64,000 bases of DNA from Diplolepis rosae (taxonomy: Eukaryota; Arthropoda; Insecta; Hymenoptera; Diplolepididae), in assembly GCA_030998225.1 (NCBI GenBank), contig JAPYXD010000161.1, forward strand, positions 1,488,001 to 1,552,000. Reading direction: 5' to 3'. Every line of letters starts with the position of its first letter. Position 1 is the first letter of the stretch. The notes under the pieces are model-generated. The model made no database searches, had not been told where the DNA came from, and worked only from the letters and a program-made list of their open reading frames with translations. The position numbers and the translations under genes were made by a program. Shown one piece after another: positions 31,531-43,746 of this stretch.

Positions 31531-33508
31531 TCAGTGTCTCCAGAACGTGGGACTTTTCGGCCCCCACCACGTTCCCATCTGGGAGAAACACATGCAAACG
31601 TGGCGTGTCACTTTTCTTCAATTTCTTGAAGAAAGTCTGCATGAAATAAACATCAGTATGATCTTGGAAAATTTCATGAGTATTTCAACACTTCAAAAAT
31701 AAACTTTCAGTGAAATTTAGTGACAATAAATGTATAAAATTTGAATCAATATATAATTTTCCATTCAAATTTATATACTTCTTACTAATTTTGTACATTT
31801 AACAATTTTTCAATTAGAACAATATTTTCTATCAAGATAAAATGAACATAAAATTCAAGTTCATAATTTATATTTTCAGTTATATATTTCGTAATTCTAA
31901 ATTCGGCCCAATTCGTAACATTGTAAAAAGATTTTAAAACTTCATAAAAATTTTTTTTCTGTTTTATTCAAAGTCAATAAATATTCAATGTTTGGAATCG
32001 AAATATTAAGTAAATAATTTTTAATTTCTGGGAATAAACTTCTTTAATAAGACAATCTTTCTTCTTTGTGAGAAATCTCAATTTTAAAATTAAAATTCTA
32101 CGCATAGGATACAAAATCATAATATGAAAATACTTTTATTACAGAATTTTGAAATATACAAGTTGACCAATTTTTAATCGAGTAAATCGGCTACTTTAAG
32201 CAAAAAATTATGTTAAAAATATTTTATCAAAAAAAAATAAGACACATTACATAACGGTTTAAAATCCACATTCATAGATTGATGGTAAAAGCAGTTTAAA
32301 GTTTTTTAATCTTACATTTTAGTGACGTATGCACAGACTTTTAATCAGATAAATGAAATGCTTTATAGAAATTCAAAATTTTCTTATCACTGCACTTAAT
32401 CAAATTTATAAAGTAAAAATATTTTTTAATTGATGCTTTCACTCAATTCTTTAAACATTCATTAATTGAAAATTGTACTCAAAATTTAATCTTGCAGCGT
32501 TCCAATATTCCCACAATGTTACAAAATCTTATTAATCATTATTTTAGTCGAATTATTTTCAAAATATTTAAAAAATAAATGTAAATATTTTGATTAAATA
32601 CTCTGTCAAATTTTGCATTTGACTGATCTTGCAAAATTGTTGAAAGTTTTGAATATCGATAGAAGAAACTTTAAATGAAATTTTATGTCCATAAATGCTT
32701 AAAGTTCTATATAGAAATATCAACTACAACATTCTCAAATTTTATAAATAAACTACTAAATTCAAAAAGTTTCGGATTTTTTTAAAAACTGTACAAATTT
32801 CAAATATGAATCAGTCAAAATCTACTGATTATCAGTGAAATTTGACTGATTTAAATAACTAAAAACAGGTTACTGTGAATCAGTCAAATTTCACTGATTA
32901 CTTCAGTGAAAAGTAACTGATTTAACAGTGAAAAAATATTGTTTCCACTGATGATTCATTGAAAAGGCAAATCACTGATTCAATCAGTGAAAATTTGACT
33001 GATTCAGATTTAGAGTGTATACAAATTTCAAATATAAAGTGTACTCTGTACATTAATCAAACAAATTTAGAAGATGAATATTTTAATAAATATTCCTAAA
33101 TATTATTGGAATATGATACATATCGATTTAGAAAAACTTCTTCAAAGTACTCAGACATTTTTCTTATTTTACGACATTTTTGCACCATGTTTGACCTTTG
33201 GGTAGGATTCAAGAAAACAATTGTAGACATACTTTCATTACTTAGTAAAATACTATGAAGACTTGCTTTTTAAATTAAAGCGAAAACTTTTAAAACCTTT
33301 AACAATCGGTTGTATAGATTCTGCTCTAATCTTGGACGCAATTAGAGAAATAGGTTTTTTTGCTTTTTTTAGATCTAGTTTTTGCCTTAAACATAAAAGG
33401 AAGAAAACACATTTGAAATATTAAAATAAAAAAGCTGGTTCATTCTTAGAGAATCCCAAATATTCTGAAATAAAACTCCTTTCCACACCACCACGGAGGT
33501 AGAGTTTA
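31531..33508. repeat. hAT left terminal inverted repeat arm
   Basis: 1978 bp, AT-rich and non-coding. It pairs with the right arm over its full length apart from the two insertions in the latter. The zone 32800-33020 is packed with AATCAGTCAAATTTCACTGA-type words in both orientations, likely protein-binding or folding motifs. The inner border is CCACCACGGAGGTAGAGTTTA. Confidence 0.85.
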
Positions 33509-34317
33509 CTAGTAATAGTTCAATAAATTTTATGTACTCTAAATAAATTTTTTCGTAATTGCAGAAAACTTATTCCAAATACAAAAATTGTATCTTTAAA
33601 TGTACAGGATAATTAATTATAAAAATCGTTCGAATTTGAATTTCAAGGACTTGTACACACTTTCAAGGCACATCGTTTTTCCTTTTGCAAAAATTTTTAA
33701 AACTTCTAATTTTTCAAGTAATTGGGAGAAGTACATTTAAAAAAAAATTGTTTTCTCTACTTCCACTCGCGCTAGCTTAACAAATTTTCAGAATTTTACG
33801 ATTTTATTAATATTGTATTAAGTGTCTACATTTTCTGAAACTATCTACAGGAGAAAAATTTTAATACTTTAGTAAAGAAGGTTTTCTGAAAAGTTGTATC
33901 TCAATCAGATTAATAGCCAAAAAGTTACCAATGTTTTAAATCGCAAACGAACGGTATAAAGGTCAAATTGGAGACGAAAACAAATAATAATAGCAACCTT
34001 CTTTTGTTTTCTTCTAAGATATACTTGATTCTCGCTTTATGCGTTATTTGAGAAGGCAAGAGTGTGGATTCTTCATATTTTTATCGTAATTCCTTATTGA
34101 AAACGGCAAAAGTAAGAATATTATATTATTATTTGGTGATACGTGAGTGCTCTTACGTACGTTATTGTTTGATGCTTGTGGGTAAGTTTATTTTGTGAAA
34201 CTTAATTTGTGTGCAGATTACAAATTATTCACATTCGCTCAATTTTATCGACTTTTCATCTTATTAATTCTTTTCAAATAATTCTGTTTTCCTTCGTCGT
34301 ATAATTTATTGTTCACA

Positions 34318-36538
34318 ATGAGTAATCCGGTTGACCCAAATTCGAGTGTTTTGAAGGACAGCCAGTTTCAAACGAAGGTTGACCACCGTTTGAAATCTGG
34401 TTCAAACGAATGTCAACCCGCTAGAAAAGTCATGAAAAATGCAAAAAACTTTCAGTTGGGATGGTTTGAGGAATTTCCGTCGTGGAGAGAGTGGGTGGTT
34501 ACATTAGCAGATGAAACAAGATTTCATTGCAAAATTTGCAATAAAACGATGCTATGTGGCAAATCGGAAATTGAAAAGCATGAAGCATCTTTATCACACA
34601 GAAAGAAGCAAGAGTTTTCAAATAAATTAGAATGTTATGGAGTAGTAAGTGAAAATTCTTCTAATGTAACTGCCAATTCTTACAGTGTTGAACCTTGTGT
34701 AGCAAGTTCTTCTGCTTCAGAATTCCCAAATTCCACGATTCCGGAAAGTGTTACTTTCAAACAGAAAGTACAAGAAGCAGAGATTAGGATTAGTACATTT
34801 TTCGTAGAGCATAATTTACCATTCGCGATTTCATCAGAATTGATAGGACTTTTCCAAGATATGGAACCTTCGGTTTTAATAGACGTTAGATTGAGCCACA
34901 CTAAAATGGTCCTAGTTGTAAATAACGTCGTATATGCTGCTGAAACTGATCGCATGGCAAATATTTTTCGTAAGCAATCATTTTCAGTGTACGAAGACGA
35001 AACGACCGACAGGACTCTAGAAAAGTGGCTGTCATTAATGGTTCGATATGTGGAGCCAACGACATTTTCTGTCAGGGTGGAATTGCTCCAGCTTATTAAT
35101 GTAAATGCTTCGGATTGTTCTGCCTCTAAAATTTTTGATGCGTTCGAAAAAGCATTGTCCGGGCAGAAAATCCCTTTATCTAATATCTGTGCTTTAGCTT
35201 GTGATAATGCACAGGTGATGGTCGGCAATAGGTCCTCATTTAAAACAAAATTAAAGGAAAAAAGTCCCCGTTTAATTGTTTTTCCGTGTGTCTCGCATTC
35301 GTCAGCAATTGTAGCAAAATATGCTTGTGCCACAATCCCAGTTGTAGAGGATTTAATCAAAGATTTGCCAGCTTTTCTTAATGCTAGCTCCAAGCGAACG
35401 GCTATTTTTCGATCGATTGTTTTGAAATTAGGAAATGACTATCAAAAAATTCCCAGTCATTCTGAAACTCGCTGGCTTGTCCGCTATCGATGCATAGATA
35501 TTATAATAAAGAATTGGGAAGTTATTCTTCAGTATCTTATGGTCCTCGTATCTGAGAAGGTAGAGAAGGCCAAAGACTTGTTAGGAAAAATGCAGAATCC
35601 TTTGACACTCGCATATTTCCTATTCTTGAAATTTACTTTGAATAGGTTCAACGTATACAATGCGAAATTTCAAAGTCGCGAAACAATGGTTCAGGAACTC
35701 CAGCCAAACTCGGCTAAATTCTTCGTATGGATTCTTAGCAGTTATTTGAAAGAGGATCTTCTTCAACCGAATTTATTCTTTCAAAACATTAGAAATGTTA
35801 ACTTTGCAGATCCTAGTAATCAAAAGCCGCTTCAAGACATTGACGTTGGTAAGGAAACGCGAGAATATTTCCAGCAGCAACTTACAAACAAGAAATTGCA
35901 AATAGTAGAAGTTGATCTATTTCTTCGTAATTGCTTGAAATTTTATGTCACAGCAAGCGAAGAAATTCGCAATCGACTTCCTTTTGATGACATCTTTTTG
36001 TCTTGCGTTGCTGTTTTCCGGCCTCAAGTAGCTTTTTATGCTGATCGAAGCGAAACTTTTCCTAGGATCTGGAAAGTTTGTCAAGATTTAGGGTCGTTTG
36101 ATAGAATAGGTGTACAAAAAGAGTGGGATTCTTTACTCAAAATCAGACAGGAACTCAAAGAAAAGTGGTCGAATTTATCTTTTGACGAAATGTGGTCTAG
36201 TATCGGTGTATCTTCGACGAGTACAGGAGAAAAACTTTTTCCAAATTTGACCTCAGTATTGAATCATGTTCGGAGTCTTCCTCATTCAAATGCTGAGGCG
36301 GAGCGAGGTTTCTCCATGCTCACGGACGCGAAAACTCAAAAAAAGAAATCGCTTAGGAAACAGGACGGTCAACTCAATTTGTGTTACTCGATCAGCCCTA
36401 AAGGCGAGAGCTGAAACAGCCAGAACAACAAGCATCACTTCGAAGTATTTGCAATTAATGACCGAAAATCTATATGAGATGGCAGAAAGTGATAGGGAAA
36501 GTGGTTTGTCGCTCTTCGCTCACGAAGGAGAGGATTAA
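34318..36538 (+). CDS. hAT-family transposase, nearly intact
   Basis: An open frame of about 698 codons runs from ATG 34318 to 36414. Near residues 69-95 it has a BED/C2H2-type zinc finger (FHCKICNKTML ... HEASLSH). The RNase-H-like core follows: SVYEDETTDRT (first Asp, about 227), ALACDNAQVMVG (second Asp, about 296), FPCVSHSS (C..H pair) and SETRW. The C-terminal hAT dimerisation signature LPHSNAEAERGFSMLTDA is near residue 660. The expected continuation (SALKARAETARTTS ... to 36538) is in another frame after an A7 run near 36332, so a one-base slip probably truncates the protein. It would excise and reinsert the surrounding element. It may have been active recently. Confidence 0.9.
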
Positions 36539-37012
36539 TTCTAATGGCCAAGGCATGGCGTTAATCAATTTCAAACGCCTTTCTTACTCACAAAATAATG
36601 ACATTTTATTTCTTATATCAGAGATACGTTCTTTATTCCTTTCTTCGCGTGCCTCGGGTATGGAAATTGTTTAGTTTTAATTATTATTTTGTGAGTAAGA
36701 AAACATACTGAAATTGAGTAATATCACGCTTTGGGCATAAGTGAGAGGCAAGGGGACTCACAATAATCAAGCACCCCAAATCATCCCGAATTAATCAAAC
36801 TTCTTCATTATTTGATTTAAAACAAAACATTTTTGTTCGACGTATACTGGCATTTGATAGAGGCAAGCCTGAAGTACGAGCTACATTTGTAGCGTTTTTT
36901 ACCACTTTGCTTCATTTTTTTCCTTTTTTCTTTTTGCTTGAAAGCAAAAACCCTTTTCGTTTCGTAGGACGTGGACTAGGCCTACAGGGGATACCACGTA
37001 AAAAAACGAGCC
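36539..37012. other. hAT 3' internal non-coding region
   Basis: Between the transposase stop and the right arm. It contains GTGAGAGGCAAGGGGACTCA (36742), a phrase repeated near 43590, and a T/C-rich tract. No further gene was seen. Confidence 0.5.
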
Positions 37013-39971
37013 TTAAACTCTACCTCCGTGGTGGTGTGGAAAGGAGTTTTATTTCAGAATATTTGGGATTCTCTAAGAATGAACCAGCTTTTTTATTTTA
37101 ATATTTCAAATGTGTTTTCTTCCTTTTATGTTTAAGGCAAAAACTAGATCTAAAAAAAGCAAAAAAACCTATTTCTCTAATTGCGTCCAAGATTAGAGCA
37201 GAATCTATGCAACCGATTGTTAAAGGTTTTAAAAGTTTTCGCTTTAATTTAAAAAGCAAGTCTTCATAGTATTTTACTAAGTAATGAAAGTATGTCTACA
37301 ATTGTTTTCTTGAATCCTACCCAAAGGTCAAACATGGTGCAAAAATGTCGTAAAATAAGAAAAATGTCTGAGTACTTTGAAGAAGTTTTTCTAAATCGAT
37401 ATGTATCATATTCCAATAATATTTAGGAATATTTATTAAAATATTCATCTTCTAAATTTGTTTGATTAATGTACAGAGTACACTTTATATTTGAAATTTG
37501 TATACACTCTAAATCTGAATCAGTCAAATTTTCACTGATTGAATCAGTGATTTGCCTTTTCAATGAATCATCAGTGGAAACAATATTTTTCACTGTTAAA
37601 TCAGTTACTTTTCACTGAAGTAATCAGTGAAATTTGACTGATTCACAGTAACCTGTTTTTAGTTATTTAAATCAGTCAAATTTCACTGATAATCAGTAGA
37701 TTTTGACTGATTCATATTTGAAATTTGTACAGTTTTTAAAAAAATCCGAAACTTTTTGAATTTAGTAGTTTATTTATAAAATTTGAGAATGTTGTAGTTG
37801 ATATTTCTATATAGAACTTTAAGCATTTATGGACATAAAATTTCATTTAAAGTTTCTTCTATCGATATTCAAAACTTTCAACAATTTTGCAAGATCAGTC
37901 AAATGCAAAATTTGACAGAGTATTTAATCAAAATATTTACATTTATTTTTTAAATATTTTGAAAATAATTCGACTAAAATAATGATTAATAAGATTTTGT
38001 AACATTGTGGGAATATTGGAACGCTGCAAGATTAAATTTTGAGTACAATTTTCAATTAATGAATGTTTAAAGAATTGAGTGAAAGCATCAATTAAAAAAT
38101 ATTTTTACTTTATAAATTTGATTAAGTGCAGTGATAAGAAAATTTTGAATTTCTATAAAGCATTTCATTTATCTGATTAAAAGTCTGTGCATACGTCACT
38201 AAAATGTAAGATTAAAAAACTTTAAACTGCTTTTACCATCAATCTATGAATGTGGATTTTAAACCGTTATGTAATGTGTCTTATTTTTTTTTGATAAAAT
38301 ATTTTTAACATAATTTTTTGCTTAAAGTAGCCGATTTACTCGATTAAAAATTGGTCAACTTGTATATTTCAAAATTCTGTAATAAAAGTATTTTCATATT
38401 ATGATTTTGTATCCTATGCGTAGAATTTTAATTTTAAAATTGAGATTTCTCACAAAGAAGAAAGATTGTCTTATTAAAGAAGTTTATTCCCAGAAATTAA
38501 AAATTATTTACTTAATATTTCGATTCCAAACATTGAATATTTATTGACTTTGAATAAAACAGAAAAAAAATTTTTATGAAGTTTTAAAATCTTTTTACAA
38601 TGTTACGAATTGGGCCGAATTTAGAATTACGAAATCTTTCATTAGAAAAAGAAAAAGTCACTCACATGAAATAAACTTCTGTAAGAATTATCAAAATTGA
38701 AGAGATGTTAAAATATTTGAAAAATAATGCAATTGTAAAATTGCAATTTATATCAATATTTGACAAATTTTTAGCTTTTTCAATCAAAGCATTATCCGGG
38801 AATTTTTAGTTCCTATAAAAATATGGAATATTTATCAATTTCTTGAATGTTCATACATTAAAAAAATATCGAATTAGAGAATTATATGCAATGTATTTTC
38901 CATTAAGAATACATAAACATGACATAATTAGTTTTATATCTACATTTTCAGCTTACTTTTTTGTGACTTAAGCACACATTTTGAATTTGAAATACAAAAA
39001 TGCTCTACAGAGTTGAAGTATTTCCTGAATCAATTATTATTGATCCTGAATTCTATTGGAAAATTTGTTGTTTACTGTTCAAATCTTACTACGATTTCAG
39101 ACGGACAGACAAATTAAGAACTACAAAATATTTCATCCAAAAGATTGCACTCCTCCATAAAATCTTGTCAAATTGTAACAAGATTTGAACACTTCGAACG
39201 AACATTTTTATGTAAAATTTAAAGTTGATTGATATTTATATGTTAATATTGAAATACCAATAAACACATATTTTAGCTTTTTAATTTATCTACTGCTATT
39301 AGACAATTTTCCATTTCCGTAGAGATTTTAAGTTTTGGAATGAAAAGTTTGTGCTTAGGCTACAAAAATGTGAGATGAAAATATTTCTAGCATATAACTG
39401 AAAATATAAATTATGAACTTGAATTTTATGTTCATTTTATCTTGATAGAAAATATTGTTCTAATTGAAAAATTGTTAAATGTACAAAATTAGTAAGAAGT
39501 ATATAAATTTGAATGGAAAATTATATATTGATTCAAATTTTATACATTTATTGTCACTAAATTTCACTGAAAGTTTATTTTTGAAGTGTTGAAATCCTCA
39601 TGAAATTTTCCAAGATCATACTGATGTTTATTTCATGCAGACTTTCTTCAAGAAATTGAAGAAAAGTGTTATTTCTTGAACTATATACTTCGTAAATTCA
39701 AATTCGTCGTCTGCTTCGCGCCTCTTTTGCACGTACTCGAGAAAAATACAATTCTTAATTTCGACTCGATAAACGAAAGCGTGAAATCTAAAAATAACTT
39801 GAAAACTCAAGCATTGTAAGGAAGTTCCTTCTTCGTGCACCTTCAGCTTTACACGAAGCTGGTGACCGCAGCGTGTAGCAGAGCCGACACACTGACACGC
39901 CACGTTTGCATGTGTTTCTCCCAGATGGGAACGTGGTGGGGGCCGAAAAATCCCACGTTCTGGAGACACTG
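37013..39971. repeat. hAT right terminal inverted repeat arm
   Basis: Inverted partner of 31531-33508. It has two segments not present on the left: about 745 bp at 38632-39375 and about 220 bp at 39669-39890. Either the left arm lost them or they inserted here. They contain no known motif. Confidence 0.85.
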
Positions 39972-40461
39972 CTGTGACTATGTAGTCTTAGATGAAAGTT
40001 AATTCTACAGCGATGGACAGCTCAATAGACATGATTGTCATTATTGGTCGTACGAAAATCCTCACTGGTAAGGTAAAAGCACCAATAGCCGGACGTCTAA
40101 GGAAATTTCATTCAATTTTTTGTATTAATCGTTCTAAATGTGATGCGGAATCAAGAATTGCCGCGATTATTTTGATGTATGTGTCCTCCCTACTATAACA
40201 AAAAGTCCAGAGTTGTGTTAAATTTGAATGATCCATTTTAATAATTCTTTTTATTAAATAATGCTCTGGAGCCAATTGCCGGACGGGTAAAGTGAATTGA
40301 TCCAAAAGCCGGACAGCGCTGCACCAATACTCGGACAAGAGAATGTTATAATTTGATTGATATGGATTTGATATTTTTTAAGCATAATAAACACTGGGGA
40401 ATATTTACGGAAACACTTTTTAGGTTTGCGCTTATAAAAAAAAAGTATTGAAAAGATTTTA

Positions 40462-40593
40462 CAAATAGAATATATTATATTTAGAGTTTGCAGCACTAAT
40501 TGTCAATCGTTTTTGCCTTATATCCTCAATCGCATTAATAATATCCGCTTTGGTATTAGGCTTTTTAATCTTTTTTTCTGATACTTTTTCCAT
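40462..40593 (-). pseudogene. pogo-type transposase N-terminus (psq HTH), truncated
   Basis: From ATG 40593 the minus strand encodes about 43 residues. After a basic start come TKADIINAIEDIRQKRLTIS and AANSKYNI, which has the spacing of a psq/CENP-B-type helix-turn-helix. A stop follows shortly. The conserved continuation of the helix and the DDE core are absent, so this is a remnant of the DNA-binding exon. Not tested against a profile. Confidence 0.6.
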
Positions 40594-41161
40594 GATCTAT
40601 AATAAAGACACCACATACATAAAACCCAGAAAATACATATGTTAAAATGAAAATACTTTCTCAAAATATCAGATTTTCAGCAAATCCATAATTCAAACAT
40701 TATTTCTTTAAAAAATTATTCATTATCAATAATACTTTATCATTATTATTGAAAATTATCATTCAAAAAGATCAAAAAGTGGGGAAATTTCACTCTGAAA
40801 TCCACATTTTCATTGTTCTCAATGTAAAATCAACAAGAAAATAAACGTTAAACGTCAATTAAGATTGGATTTCATATTTGACTAATTAAAATATGTTTAA
40901 AGTAATTTACCTAATATTTTATCAGATAGATATCTTCTATGAATTGAAAACAATCAAATACTTACCACATTTCTCGAAAATATCAACAGCACTTTTTAAA
41001 ATTCGCATTCGTTTTTGTAATAACCTTTTCGTCCGGTGACTAGAGCGAAAACAAAATAAGTACAATGTAACTCCGGACATGCGTTCGGTTATTAGGCAAA
41101 ACGAATAATCATTGACCTAATAACCGGATTTAGAATATTTAATTAAAGTAAAATTTTTTTT

Positions 41162-42070
41162 AATAATTTTTCGGTGTTACCGGTATTATAATTTCTGAGG
41201 AAAGTAGATGGCCTTTCCGGCATAAACGCATAAACGCACCAAGCCAACACTGCTTACAGCATTTCAAATAATTTGAAAGATCTAAGATTGTCGATTCACG
41301 AAAGTGTTTGCAATCAGACCCAATAGAGGTCACTTTAAGTCCTAATTTCCATTCAAATAAAACATCTAAACCTGAAAAGTGAAATATACCGAAAAATTAT
41401 TTGAAATGCTGTAAGCGGTGTTGGCTTGGTGCGTTTATGACAGTAAGTCCCCGGAAAGGCAAGTATATTCGGAGGTTCGATTCCTCCTGACACATGCAAG
41501 ATGCACGCTTTCAAATTTTTTTCGGTCTTAAAAATATTTTACCATCTAAAATAATATTATTTTTCATATTTCACTAATTTAAAAATAATTATACAAAACC
41601 GGAAAGGCCATCTACTTTCCTCAGAAATTATAATACCGGTAACACCGAAAAATTATTAATTAATCTGGCCTAAAACCTCAACAACATCTTGAAAATATAC
41701 AGAATTGGTAAATTTACCATCTAAGATTGTCGATTCACGAAAGTGTTTGCAATCAGACCCAATAGAGGTCACTTTAAGTCCTAATTTCCATTCAAATAAA
41801 ACATCTAAAACTGAAAAGTGAAATATACCGAAAAATTATTTGAAATGCTGTAAGCGGTGTTGGCTTGGTGCGTTTATGACAGTAAGTCCCCGGAAAGGCA
41901 AGTATATTCGGAGGTTCGATTCCTCCTGACACATGCAAGATGCACGCTTTCAAATTTTTTTCGGTCTTAAAAATATTTTACCATCTAAAAATAATATTAT
42001 TTTTCATATTTCACTAATTTAAAAATAATTATACAAAACCGGAAAGGCCATCTACTTTCCTCAGAAATTA
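41162..42070. mobile_element. Tandem tRNA-like MITE inside the pogo-like element
   Basis: The end GTTACCGGTATTATAATTTC and GGAAAGTAGATGGCCTTTCC occur at 41175-41221, inverted at 41601-41643, and inverted again (partial) at 42038-42070. The core (41282-41630) is repeated at 41721-42070 with a 439-440-bp period, so one unit plus a second, end-sharing unit are present. Each core holds GGAGGTTCGATTCCTCC (a perfect T arm with B box) and GTGTTG/TGACAC, which could pair as an acceptor stem. TAAAATTTTTTTTAA lies at both outer borders and may be the target duplication. Confidence 0.65.
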
Positions 42071-42443
42071 AAATTTTTTTTAATTTTGAAAAATACTATG
42101 ATGTAGATAAAGCATTTGACTTCAGTGTAACACGTATTAATATGAAAAATGAGGGAAAATGTAAATGTTATTTGCTTAACAAAGACAACGTGTCAGTTAG
42201 TTTATAGAGCAGATTTCGCTACATTTCGACCAGCCTTGTGCTTCAGTAGAGAAATTTTTTTTTCTTGGCGAAGTTTTAATTTCTAATTCAACAAATTTTT
42301 CACTTTTTTAAAGTATACGTTTCGAGGTTTGTATACGTTACACCAAAATAGCGATAAGTGATTCGTAAATCTCTAATTTTGAGAAAAATTCATGGCTCTG
42401 TCCGACTATTGGGTACCGTCCGGCTATTGGTGCTTATACCTTA

Positions 42444-43139
42444 CAGACCATAAAATTTATTTTTATTTTATCCGATAATGCTTAGCAATAAAAATTCGTA
42501 ATGGTTTGGGGCACTACTCGCTTGAAGAGTCTCCACTGCGTACACCAAATGCTAGTCTGCTATTTCTGCTCCATACATTAGCCCTTCAACTTCTTCGTAA
42601 AACTCATTTTGAGCCAAAAGTGAGACGACTTTCAAAAGATTGATTTTTTTTACCCTCTAAACCAGGTTCCCCCCTTAAGGTCGCTTGAGCGTTTTGTGTC
42701 GTATTAAGTGAGGGGCACCGTGGGGGCACGTGTTACATGAATGCTCATTACTACTTATTTTTTTAATAATCATATGTATTATAGTTACATCTGAGTAGAA
42801 GGGTAAGAAATCACGGAAATGTCCCCTGAAAAAAGTGATAGTAAAAATTTATTAGTTTCACCTCGAGGCGGTTTTTTATATTCTGTACTTTTCTCGCAAT
42901 TTTCTCTTGATTGAAGTCGTCAACCCTTTGTTTTTACAATACTAATAGATTCCTCGAAATCGAAAGTACTATTATATATTTGATTTATGGGGACTTCTGT
43001 GTTGTTCCGGAGTTTCGCCGATTTTGATGAGGAATCCCATAAGACTACGTGTTAAACTGACATTTTTTCGGCATTAACATCGTCAACCACGGTATTTCTT
43101 TTTCCAAATGAATCGCATATTTTATTAAGATAATCCCTA
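42444..43139. other. Non-coding DNA between pogo-like element and transposase relic
   Basis: The part after about 42500 may be the decayed upstream half of the Tc1-like relic that follows. No motif was readable. Confidence 0.35.
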
Positions 43140-43520
43140 CCTGGACTATTGGAGAACGTTGACTTAACAACAAGACAAAGAATGTGGCTTCAACAAGATG
43201 GTGCTCCACCACATTTTGCATTCATCGTACGTGAGTTCTTGAACTCAAATTTCAATGAGATGGATTGGACGAGGAGGTCTATTCGAATGGCCCCCCTGCT
43301 CACCATATCTATTATCACTTGATTTCTTTTTATGGGGTTATTTTGAAAATGTAGTTTTTACTCAGCGACCCACAACAAGAGAAGATCTGATTGAAAGGAT
43401 TCTGAAAGCTTGAGCAACCATCTCTCGAGAAACTGCTGAAAAATGTGGACGGTTTTGAAAGACGTCTACGTTTATGTCTTCAAGCCGATGGAGAGCACTT
43501 CGAATAGCTACTCCGTGGCT
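43140..43520 (+). pseudogene. Tc1/mariner-superfamily transposase relic, 3' half
   Basis: It reads WLQQDGAPPHFAFIVREFLN, with the catalytic Asp in QQDGAPPH. After a frame change come the WPP(C/R)SP block and LDFFLWGYFENVVFTQRPTT, then EDLIERILKA, a stop, and the helical C-terminal end (FERRL-like, through ADGEHFE-like words in shifted frames). Two or more frameshifts and stops make it dead. The first catalytic region is missing or unreadable. QQDGAPPH with SLDFFLWG is typical of Tc1-like rather than irritans mariner transposases. Confidence 0.75.
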
Positions 43521-43746
43521 CACTGTAACACTGGTAGCAATGCTGAGAGGCAACGGGACTCATGTTAATCAACCACCCGAAACGTGAGAGGCAAGGGGAA
43601 CTCACGGCAAAAAAGCACCCCAAAGGAAACAGAACTTACTACGTCCACGCCGTCGTTTCTGGGTAACGCTAAAAGTAAGGACAAAGTGTCTTTATTTTGT
43701 AACTAGTCACAGAGAAGAGACATTGTCAAGATTGTCACTTTTGTAA

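Larger units (their letters stand above)
31531..39971 (+). mobile_element. hAT element with long (2-3 kb) terminal inverted repeats
   Basis: The element begins CAGTGTCTCCAGAACGTGGG and ends with the complement ...CACTG. It is flanked by the identical 8-mer ctgtgact (31523-31530, 39972-39979). The repeat copy at 43747 preserves the empty site. The left arm 31531-33508 is mirrored by the right arm 37013-39971. The right arm carries two extra stretches (about 38632-39375 and 39669-39890) absent from the left. Between the arms lies one large transposase gene on the plus strand. Size (8.4 kb) and arm length are far above the hAT norm of about 2-5 kb with 10-30-bp TIRs. Confidence 0.9.
40071..42441. 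mobile_element. pogo-like element with CCAATA-CCGGAC subterminal repeats
   Basis: TIRs AGGTAAAAGCACCAATAGCC (40071) and its complement (to 42441) differ by one base over 25 bp and are flanked by TA (40069-40070, 42442-42443). Words of the form CCAA(T/A)A(G/C)(C/T)CGGAC recur at 40270-40340 and in inverse form at 42397-42425. A psq-type HTH remnant lies at 40462-40593 on the minus strand. TA target, TIR and HTH place it in the IS630-Tc1-mariner superfamily, pogo branch. The rest of the transposase is missing. Confidence 0.8.

Noticed and set aside
34680..35393. 237-codon open frame antisense to the hAT transposase
   Set aside because: It is the shadow of the conserved transposase core and has no motif of its own.
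41440..41520. Functional tRNA gene (repeated at 41880-41950)
   Set aside because: Only the T arm and a possible acceptor stem form. D and anticodon arms do not, and it sits inside a TIR element.
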